In this document: one piece after another, positions 25,056 through 30,378 of the stretch
Numbering within the stretch: the stretch's first letter is position 1
Layout: the number at the start of each line of letters is the position of its first letter
Source of the DNA: Flavobacterium sp.
Lineage (GTDB): Bacteria > Bacteroidota > Bacteroidia > Flavobacteriales > Flavobacteriaceae
Direction of reading: 5' to 3'
Length of the DNA stretch: 30,378 nt
NCBI GenBank assembly: GCA_030151255.1
Contig: JASLED010000056.1
Span: forward strand, 1-30,378
Position numbers and translations under genes: made by a program
Notes under the pieces: generated by a model
The model's input: only the letters and a program-made list of their open reading frames with translations
The model's database searches: none
What the model was told of the DNA's origin: nothing

Positions 25056-26135
25056 TTAATTCTTGAAACTCTCCTTAAGCAAACTTTGGAAAAGTTCTTG
25101 GCTTTTGGCTAAAGATGCTTGTGCCAGTTGTTTTTGTGCTTCTATTGCCGAAACACGTTCTGCAAATTGGTTTTGAAGTGAGATAGGGGGTGCTATTCCA
25201 ATATATTTTTTCATTTGTTCTTTATTAGCTTTCGGAATATTTGTTCTTGTACTATGTGACAAAATAAAATCTAAGAAAGATTCAGAACGCAATAAATAAG
25301 CAAAAAAGACTCTGTTAGAATTCTCTTTGTTAATTTTTAAAGGATAAGAATCTGCACTACAAAGTCCTTTAAAATCTGGTAAAGCAACTTTGTTTAAGTT
25401 AGGTCTTATCTTACTATAAATAATATGAGTCTCATCAAACAAGTATTTTCCACTTGACAAATCCTCCTCTTTTACAAGTTTATAATCTAATATTTTACCA
25501 GAATCTTTTTCAATACTTGCAATTCCAATATGAGGATACTCAGCATATTTTTCAAAATCAGACGTCATTTTAGTATCAAATCTTACAAAATACTCAAACT
25601 CTTTTTTTTTCCATCCCTTTTCGTTTTTTACGGGGTCGCCGAACATTTCTAAGAAAAGCGATTGCGTCAACGCATCGTATTTGGCAATGATTTCTTCGTT
25701 GTAACTAATAATTTCTTGTGCCTTGTCTAGCTTTGCTGCAATTTGTTTTTGTATTTCTAGGGAAGGTTTTAATACCTTCACTTTTGATAAGTTTTCTCTT
25801 GTAATCTGTGGTTGAGCAGAACCTGAAATAACATCATTAAATCCTCTTTGTAATAAATAATAATATAAGAATTTTAAATCACAATCTTTTGATAAGTTAT
25901 CTAGAGCCATTGCATTACCGTTTACATATGATTTAGGTAATGATATATTTAAGGTTCCGCAAGTAGCTCCTCGACAAGTTATTAATAAAGTAGGTTCTTC
26001 GTGTGTATATTCATCATAAAAACCAATTATACCGTTTGCACCAAAAACAGGAAAACCATTATCGGATAATTGAGAAGTAGAAATAGTCTTCCATTGTTTT
26101 GGTCGGCAAATATCTGTTAATAATACTTTCTCCAT
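25056..26135 (-). CDS. hsdS: type I restriction enzyme S (specificity) subunit
   Basis: Recognises the bipartite DNA target for both methylation and restriction. The 359 residues show two target-recognition domains, each followed by a conserved helical spacer: TRD1 at about 1-130 (NGFPVFGANGIIGFYDEYT, ending in LEIQKQIAAKLDKAQEII) and TRD2 at about 175-320 (ending in LQNQFAERVSAIEAQKQL). The MFGDPVKNEKGWKKK linker between them is typical. Its ATG overlaps the hsdM stop by one base (TAATG), showing translational coupling. TRDs are too variable to predict the target sequence. I saw no inverted second hsdS copy or recombinase, so phase switching is not indicated. Confidence 0.94.
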   Translation of the reverse strand: MEKVLLTDICRPKQWKTISTSQLSDNGFPVFGANGIIGFYDEYTHEEPTLLITCRGATCGTLNISLPKSYVNGNAMALDNLSKDCDLKFLYYYLLQRGFNDVISGSAQPQITRENLSKVKVLKPSLEIQKQIAAKLDKAQEIISYNEEIIAKYDALTQSLFLEMFGDPVKNEKGWKKKEFEYFVRFDTKMTSDFEKYAEYPHIGIASIEKDSGKILDYKLVKEEDLSSGKYLFDETHIIYSKIRPNLNKVALPDFKGLCSADSYPLKINKENSNRVFFAYLLRSESFLDFILSHSTRTNIPKANKEQMKKYIGIAPPISLQNQFAERVSAIEAQKQLAQASLAKSQELFQSLLKESFKN

Positions 26136-27697
26136 TATCCCAATAGTTTTTCCAGTTCTACAATAGCGGCTTGGCGTTTGACATCTAAGACTTTTATGGC
26201 AGCGATAATGTCTTTTGGTACATCGTAGTGTACTTCTTCGTAGACTACTTCTTTGTATCGGTTGATGCTTAGGTCATAAGCGTTGGCAACAATTTCGGAT
26301 TTAGGTACTAAGAACGATTGTTGGGTACGATCTGCAAAATCTTGAGTTTTGAGTTCTGAGTTTTGAGTAGAAAGCTTTTTCCAATCTAATAAAATAGAAG
26401 GAATATCAGATTTACCTGTTACTTCGTCTAAAACATTTTCTGGTTCCGAGAAAATTTGTGCTAAAGCCTCTTCAGAAATTAATAGATTGCGTTTATCGTC
26501 CAAACTATAGCCATCGGCTTTCATATCATAAAACCAAACGTTATCTGTACCACCCGAATTGGTTTTAGTAAATAACAAAATAGCAGTACTTACTCCTGCA
26601 TATGGTTTGAAAACACCACTCGGCATAGAAATAACTCCTTGTAGTTGTTGGTTTTCTACCAACTCTTTACGAATGTTTTTGTGTGCTGTAGAACCCCCAA
26701 ACAATACGCCATCTGGTACAATAACTGCTGCACGACCTCCCAATTTTAGCATACGCAGAATAAGGGAAAGAAAAAGTAATTCGGTTTTCTTGGTTTTGGT
26801 GGTTTGCAACAAACTTTTTTCGACTTCATCATAATCCAAGGCTCCTTTAAAAGGTGGATTGGCTAAAATTAACGAATATTGATTGGTAATCTCGTTGCTT
26901 TCTGCTAATGCACTTCCGTCTATCGCAATAGGATTATCAATACCGTGCAGTTGCAAATTCATGGTAGCAATACGCATCATGGACGGGTCTATCTCGATCC
27001 CGTTGAACATTTTGGTGTTGTAATGGTAGCGGAATTCTTTCTCTAAAAACCAATCGTTATGTACATCGTGTAAATACTGACTGGCATTAACCAAGAAACC
27101 CGCTGTACCCATTGCAGGATCGCAAATGGTATCGTCTTTTGTAGGTTGCATCAGCTCCACCATCATACGAATAATGTGACGAGGCGTACGGAATTGCCCA
27201 TTAGTCCCTGCTTCAGCAATTTTAGCCAACATATATTCGTACAAATCTCCTTTGGTGTCTTTTTTATCCAATGGCAATTTGTCTATTTGTTGCACCACTT
27301 TGTCTAATAATTTAGGTGTTGAAATCATAAAAGTTGCCCCCTTCATGTATTCTGAAAATTTACCACCATCGGCACCAATTGTTTTCATAAAATCGAATGC
27401 GGTGATGTTGTCTAAATCTGCATTTGGACGCGTAAAAATTTGGAACATGACTTCGGGATCTTTGTCTTTGAAGTAATTCCAACGCAAAGAAGCTTGTGCC
27501 TCGGTATAGATGTTCTTTTTAACAGAAGAACCTAATAAGGCAATTTCTTTTTCAATTAAGATTTGTTTATCGTCTAACTGCTTTAGAAAAATAAGGTAAG
27601 TAAATTGTTCGATTACCGTTAATGGGTTGGAAATACCTCCTGTCCAGAAGTCGTTCCATATTTTATCTATTTGAGATTTAAGTTCTCCTGTTATCAT
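26135..27697 (-). CDS. hsdM: type I restriction-modification M (DNA adenine methyltransferase) subunit
   Basis: N6-adenine methyltransferase that protects host DNA at sites chosen by HsdS and forms the core of the restriction complex. The 520-residue protein has the N-terminal helical HsdM domain (IWNDFWTGGISNPLTVIEQFTYLIFLKQL), the SAM-binding motif I DPAMGTAGFL at 193-202 and the catalytic motif IV NPPF at 280-283, plus GVLFGGSTAHKNIRKELVE further on. Both catalytic motifs are intact and length is normal. It starts the hsdM-hsdS-AlbA_2-hsdR set; a promoter-like pair lies about 95-120 bp upstream and a palindromic motif about 190-210 bp upstream. The WYL regulator lies 213 bp before it on the same strand. 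Confidence 0.97.
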   Translation of the reverse strand: MITGELKSQIDKIWNDFWTGGISNPLTVIEQFTYLIFLKQLDDKQILIEKEIALLGSSVKKNIYTEAQASLRWNYFKDKDPEVMFQIFTRPNADLDNITAFDFMKTIGADGGKFSEYMKGATFMISTPKLLDKVVQQIDKLPLDKKDTKGDLYEYMLAKIAEAGTNGQFRTPRHIIRMMVELMQPTKDDTICDPAMGTAGFLVNASQYLHDVHNDWFLEKEFRYHYNTKMFNGIEIDPSMMRIATMNLQLHGIDNPIAIDGSALAESNEITNQYSLILANPPFKGALDYDEVEKSLLQTTKTKKTELLFLSLILRMLKLGGRAAVIVPDGVLFGGSTAHKNIRKELVENQQLQGVISMPSGVFKPYAGVSTAILLFTKTNSGGTDNVWFYDMKADGYSLDDKRNLLISEEALAQIFSEPENVLDEVTGKSDIPSILLDWKKLSTQNSELKTQDFADRTQQSFLVPKSEIVANAYDLSINRYKEVVYEEVHYDVPKDIIAAIKVLDVKRQAAIVELEKLLG

Positions 27698-27788
27698 GAT
27701 TGTTTTATTAAGACCGTAAAATTAGGTATTATTTAATTGATTAATGAAAAGTTATCATTGCCTGAATAAAGTGTTTATTATTAATAAC

Positions 27789-27819
27789 CTTAAATAGCAT
27801 TTTCTGAATTGGTCACAAA
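27789..27819 (-). promoter_or_regulatory. candidate promoter of the hsd operon
   Basis: On the minus strand TTTG (27819-27816) is followed after exactly 19 bp by TATTTAAG (27796-27789), which has two mismatches to TAnnTTTG. It lies about 92 bp upstream of the hsdM start. Confidence 0.4.
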
Positions 27820-27888
27820 AGGAAATTCATAAATTAAATTTCTTACTGCTTACAAGTTGCTTTGTTTTTTTAGCAAATATAAATATAA

Positions 27889-27909
27889 ACTGTGCAGCTG
27901 AAGTACACT
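27889..27909. promoter_or_regulatory. GTGCAG-type motif upstream of hsdM
   Basis: ACTGTGCAGCTG at 27889-27900 followed by AAGTACACT forms an imperfect inverted repeat (AGTGTAC against GCACAGT, 5 of 7). It shares its first nine bases with the palindrome upstream of cdnE. It lies just past the end of the WYL gene and about 190 bp before hsdM. Confidence 0.35.
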
Positions 27910-27910
27910 A

Positions 27911-28897
27911 TTACTTATTGAGCATTTTATTCATTTTATCATTTAATATATCAACTAATTCTTGAGGTTCTCTAACTTTCATATTTTCAGCGTATGAAAA
28001 AATTAAACTAATTAATTCATAATTCAATTTTACCTTTAATTGTAAGATATTTTGATTTATTTTTTGTGAACCATGTAATGGTTTCGATTTGATATAAGGT
28101 ATGATACTTTCTGACAATTGTATTTTTATATCAAATACTTCTTTGGTGTTATCATTGGTTACACCAACTATATCCTCAAAATATTCGTCGAAATCGATCA
28201 ATAAATCTTGATATTTTTCAGTTGTTAGTGCAAGTGATTTAATACGATCTAGTGCTAAATTCTGAAGAAATTTACTTTCATGATTCCATCCAAATAAAAA
28301 CCATCTATTGTTGTACTGTTTAAGATGATAGGGAGATATTAAGTATGTATGTTGCTCATTGTATTTAAATGCTTGATAGTTGATATTTAAAGTTTGTTCA
28401 TTTTTAATGTAATTATATAAAGGCACTAAATATTCTAATCCCACTAAAAACTCATTTTCTTCAAATGAAATAATGTTTCTATCAGCTATATGATTGTTTT
28501 TTACATCAATCAATTTTGTTTGTAAACTTTCTAATGCAATTAAACCAGGTATACCTTTAATACGAGATAAAAGTTCTACGGTATTTTCTAATGCCATTTG
28601 CTCTTCATTTGTTAATGGTTTATGAAGAATAGAAAAAGTTAAATCATCATATCGATAAAATACTTTTCTCCCCTCTTTAACTGAAACAATGGGAGCTTGA
28701 TAACCAGCGTCACTTTTCATAAAAGTAATGTCGTCAAAAATTTGTCGTCTTGAAACACTAAAATCTTCACCATAGTATTCAGAAAGCACATTTGAACATT
28801 CATTGATTAAATCTTGAATATAAAATTGACGATATCTATTTGAAAAGCATTTATCTAATGTTTTGTATCTAATTAAAGCGTTTTTGTTTACTGCCAT
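27911..28897 (-). CDS. WYL-domain transcriptional regulator
   Basis: A 328-residue DNA-binding regulator of the type found beside many defence systems (BrxR, CapW and relatives). Residues 1-80 look like a winged helix-turn-helix (IQDLINECSNVLSEYYGEDFSVSRRQIFDDITFM), the WYL domain spans about 150-230 with LNINYQAF, YLISPYHLKQYNNRWFLFGW and NLALDRIKSL, and the C-terminal WCX part ends at KMLNK. In the core motif W is replaced by N in INYQ, a common variant. Characterised homologues bind inverted repeats and repress a defence operon until infection. The gene lies first in the seven-gene minus-strand island, 213 bp before hsdM, so it probably controls the restriction set and perhaps CBASS. Confidence 0.88.
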   Translation of the reverse strand: MAVNKNALIRYKTLDKCFSNRYRQFYIQDLINECSNVLSEYYGEDFSVSRRQIFDDITFMKSDAGYQAPIVSVKEGRKVFYRYDDLTFSILHKPLTNEEQMALENTVELLSRIKGIPGLIALESLQTKLIDVKNNHIADRNIISFEENEFLVGLEYLVPLYNYIKNEQTLNINYQAFKYNEQHTYLISPYHLKQYNNRWFLFGWNHESKFLQNLALDRIKSLALTTEKYQDLLIDFDEYFEDIVGVTNDNTKEVFDIKIQLSESIIPYIKSKPLHGSQKINQNILQLKVKLNYELISLIFSYAENMKVREPQELVDILNDKMNKMLNK

Positions 28898-29132
28898 TAC
28901 TAAAAATGTTTGATGTAAATATACCTAATGTAAAATTTAAATGAAATATAAGATGTCGTTATTCAAGCATTAAGTTTATAGAATTCTTATTTTTTATATC
29001 TAGCTCAAAACTTTCATCTAATATTTTTTTATTCAATTTGTGATATTTTTGAGACCTGAGTAATTAAGGTTGAAATTTCTCTTTAATTAAAATAAAACAG
29101 GCTGTAAATAAACCACTCTTTAGTCACTTACT
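28898..29132. other. intergenic DNA upstream of the WYL gene
   Basis: AT-rich, without a convincing gene. Two copies of ATGTAAA, 15 bp apart, lie within about 45 bp upstream of the WYL start and could be part of an autoregulatory site, but they are short. Nothing else is seen. Confidence 0.4.
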
Positions 29133-29171
29133 ATGAAAAAAGTATTACTATATTGTATTCAAATCAATTAA
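29133..29171 (+). CDS. possible short leader peptide
   Basis: ATG AAA AAA opens a 12-codon frame reading MKKVLLYCIQIN, stop TAA at 29169. It precedes the cluster of competing hairpins at 29248-29362. Leader peptides with attenuation are known in Bacteroidota conjugative elements (tetQ leader of CTnDOT), which is why it is recorded. Twelve codons can arise by chance, and no ribosome-binding evidence is visible. Confidence 0.2.
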   Translation: MKKVLLYCIQIN

Positions 29172-29247
29172 GATTTTCTTTAATCTTATTACGGGAATCC
29201 GTAAACTCCTCAATATTTTGAGTCTATCTACTATTTCAACTAAAAAC

Positions 29248-29340
29248 AACGACTTCGGAGTAGTTTTCCAGCCCTCTGCAAGAGCAAGTCGTTTTGAAAA
29301 CTCGAATCTTAATTTCGAGTGCCTCAAAACATAACTTGCT
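29248..29340 (+). ncRNA. structured non-coding element with competing stems
   Basis: A nested hairpin spans 29283-29340: AGCAAGT/ACTTGCT, TTTTGA/TCAAAA and ACTCGAA/TTCGAGT stack around a 7-nt loop. An alternative 8-bp pairing AACGACTT (29248-29255) with AAGTCGTT (29286-29293) uses the same bases, as does AGTTTTC (29262-29268) with GAAAACT (29296-29302). It is directly followed by a terminator-like hairpin. It could be an attenuator leader or an oriT-like DNA structure of the mobile element; I cannot tell which, and the strand is inferred from the downstream gene. Confidence 0.45.
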
Positions 29341-29362
29341 GTTATCTTTTCGATAACTTTTT
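29341..29362 (+). terminator. small terminator-like hairpin
   Basis: GTTATC (29341-29346), loop TTTTC, GATAAC (29352-29357), then TTTTT. The stem is short, so it would be weak or conditional. Confidence 0.45.
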
Positions 29363-29697
29363 CAACTTATTTACAATATGTTTTTTCTAATGCAAACACT
29401 TTGTGTAACTATATGATTTAACGCCAATTACGCTACTTAAGTGCCTTTTTATCTATTATTTGTCTCTATTTACAGTTATTTGTCAAAGCAATCAATGCTT
29501 TGGTTAGACAAGCGTAAAATCGTAGCTATGACTTTACAGAGCTCCCAACGATTAAACGTACAAATAGACTTGTGATAAAACCTTTATACAGTTTAATGTC
29601 TGAAACTTTGGAGTTAGAGCTAAACAGACAAAATTGCGATTGGTTAACAACATAGAGAAATGAACGGAATTATAAACAGATAAAAGAACTAGAAATT
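29363..29697. other. untranslated region before the DUF3408 gene
   Basis: 335 bp with no convincing gene. Translated fragments give only short frames. In related conjugative elements a ParA-like traA gene usually comes before the DUF3408 gene, and none is present here, so part of the transfer region seems to be missing. Confidence 0.4.
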
Positions 29698-30132
29698 ATG
29701 GAAGAGGAATTTAAAAAGAAACAGAGAATTGACGAAGAGGCAATGATGGCACTAATGGTTGATGGACTAAGACCTAATGGATTTACAGAGGCTGAACTCA
29801 ATGCCCCTGGTATAAGAGATGAGCAAGAAGAAACTAAAGAGATACCAAAGAAGCAAAAGCGTGTAAAAAAAGAACAGAACTCTACTAAAGAATATAAAGT
29901 AGTAGATTATGAAGAATTCTTTTTTAAAGATGTCAAAAGCACAGCACGTCATGGAAAGTCAGTTTACATAGATCCCGAACACCACAAAATCCTTTCTCGT
30001 ATTGTTCAGGTCATTGCGGATGATAAACTGACTATCTATGCTTATCTCTATAATCTACTAGAGCATCATTTCAATGAGTTCGAACAACAGATCACTATAA
30101 GCTTTAATGAAAAGAACAAACCTATCTTTTAA
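29698..30132 (+). CDS. DUF3408-like protein of conjugative transposons
   Basis: A 144-residue protein with a highly charged, likely disordered first 70 residues (EEQEET- and KKQKRVKKEQN-like runs) and a compact C-terminal domain from about 78, GKSVYIDPEHHKILSRIVQV followed by LTIYAYLYNLLEHHFNEF. This layout and C-terminal motif are typical of DUF3408 proteins, coded near the start of the tra region of Bacteroidota conjugative transposons, and resemble a small ribbon-helix-helix-like DNA-binding fold; exact function is unknown. The ATG at 29698 is the first in frame. It has a strong terminator and then an IS element, with no tra genes in view, so it may be an orphan left from a larger element. 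Confidence 0.78.
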   Translation: MEEEFKKKQRIDEEAMMALMVDGLRPNGFTEAELNAPGIRDEQEETKEIPKKQKRVKKEQNSTKEYKVVDYEEFFFKDVKSTARHGKSVYIDPEHHKILSRIVQVIADDKLTIYAYLYNLLEHHFNEFEQQITISFNEKNKPIF

Positions 30133-30150
30133 GTATTTCACTAAAAAAAT

Positions 30151-30198
30151 AAAGAAGTAAAATTGTAAAAGCATCTTTACAGTTTTACTTCTTTAAAA
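30151..30198 (+). terminator. terminator after the DUF3408 gene
   Basis: A 19-bp stem with a single G-T pair has arms 30151-30169 and 30176-30194 (AAAGAAGTAAAA... / ...TTTTACTTCTTT) and a 6-nt loop. T-rich and A-rich flanks could let it act in both directions. Confidence 0.8.
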
Positions 30199-30237
30199 AA
30201 ACAAAGGCACCTTATAAGATGCCTTCATCTGCAAAAG

Positions 30238-30378
30238 GACACTGTACCAAAAACTGTGTAAGTATAAAATTCTGCTTGGGTTAAAACCGAGCAGAATTTT
30301 TTTATATATTTAATATTTACATAGTTATGGAAACAAAAGACCTATTTCCGGATGAGTTTTTCAAACAGTTTAAAACTG
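30238..30378 (+). mobile_element. left end of an IS256-like insertion sequence (partial)
   Basis: The putative terminal repeat begins near 30238 with GACACTGTACC and AAAACTGTGTAA. A 14-bp hairpin (30266-30279 / 30287-30300, AAAATTCTGCTTGG and complement) precedes the transposase start and would block transcription entering from outside, a usual feature of insertion sequences. The element continues past the window. The outer boundary is estimated. Confidence 0.5.
30327..30378 (+). CDS. IS256-like transposase, N-terminal fragment
   Basis: The ATG at 30327 opens a frame reading METKDLFPDEFFKQFKT up to the window edge. This resembles the start of IS256-family transposases of flavobacteria (a short acidic start, then FLKQFK). 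Only 17 codons are visible, so the family call rests on similarity from memory plus the terminal hairpin and repeat. Confidence 0.5.
   Translation, partial: METKDLFPDEFFKQFKT

Noticed and set aside
25056..26135. Phase-variable hsdS locus
   Set aside because: No second hsdS, no inverted repeats shared between TRDs and no recombinase gene are seen in the window.
15581..29340. tRNA-Arg 3' end duplicated as an attR site
   Set aside because: I looked for a second copy of the T-arm/acceptor sequence downstream and found none in the window, so tRNA-targeted integration is not shown.

Overview
The window is AT-rich DNA from a member of the Bacteroidota, most likely a flavobacterium (Flavobacteriaceae). 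The grounds are a PorQ-type type IX secretion protein next to cmk, a monofunctional BirA, promoters of the TTTG / TAnnTTTG type in front of several genes, lipoproteins with short lipoboxes, and at the right edge a DUF3408 protein typical of Bacteroidota conjugative transposons. Genus cannot be fixed from the sequence alone.

Left part (1-15.0 kb) is ordinary chromosome: birA; an alpha/beta hydrolase and msrB reading leftward; an M48 metalloprotease lipoprotein; a UMF1/Atg22-like MFS transporter; a lipoprotein of unknown function; lon; porQ-cmk-NupG-like permease; then, reading leftward, a DEAD-box helicase with a DEFD motif II, an NlpC/P60 peptidase and a thiolase. Strong hairpin terminators separate most units. 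One of them, between the thiolase and the NlpC/P60 gene, is also the promoter of the latter.

At 15.25-15.63 kb lies a tRNA operon, Ser(GCT)-Pro(TGG)-Arg(TCT), with a full flavobacterial promoter and a terminator. Directly after it the gene content changes. A decayed ISAon1/ISL3-like transposase (15.7-16.9 kb) and the 3' end of an unidentified gene (to 17.1 kb) lead into a defence island.

The island (17.5-28.9 kb) has seven genes, all on the minus strand. In transcription order they are a WYL-domain regulator, hsdM, hsdS, an AlbA_2/HATPase protein, hsdR (a complete type I restriction-modification set with one extra gene), a CD-NTase (cdnE) and a TIR-STING effector (cap12). The last two form a compact type I CBASS anti-phage system of the bacterial STING class. 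By analogy with characterised members the CD-NTase should make a cyclic dinucleotide (c-di-GMP in known cases), STING should bind it, and the TIR domain should then destroy NAD+. Two similar GTGCAG-type imperfect palindromes lie about 200-260 bp upstream of hsdM and of cdnE, which suggests one regulator may act on both modules.

The right edge (29.0-30.4 kb) is mobile-element DNA. It holds a highly structured non-coding stretch with mutually exclusive hairpins and a terminator-like stem, an orphan DUF3408 gene with a strong terminator, and the left end and first codons of an IS256-like element that runs out of the window.
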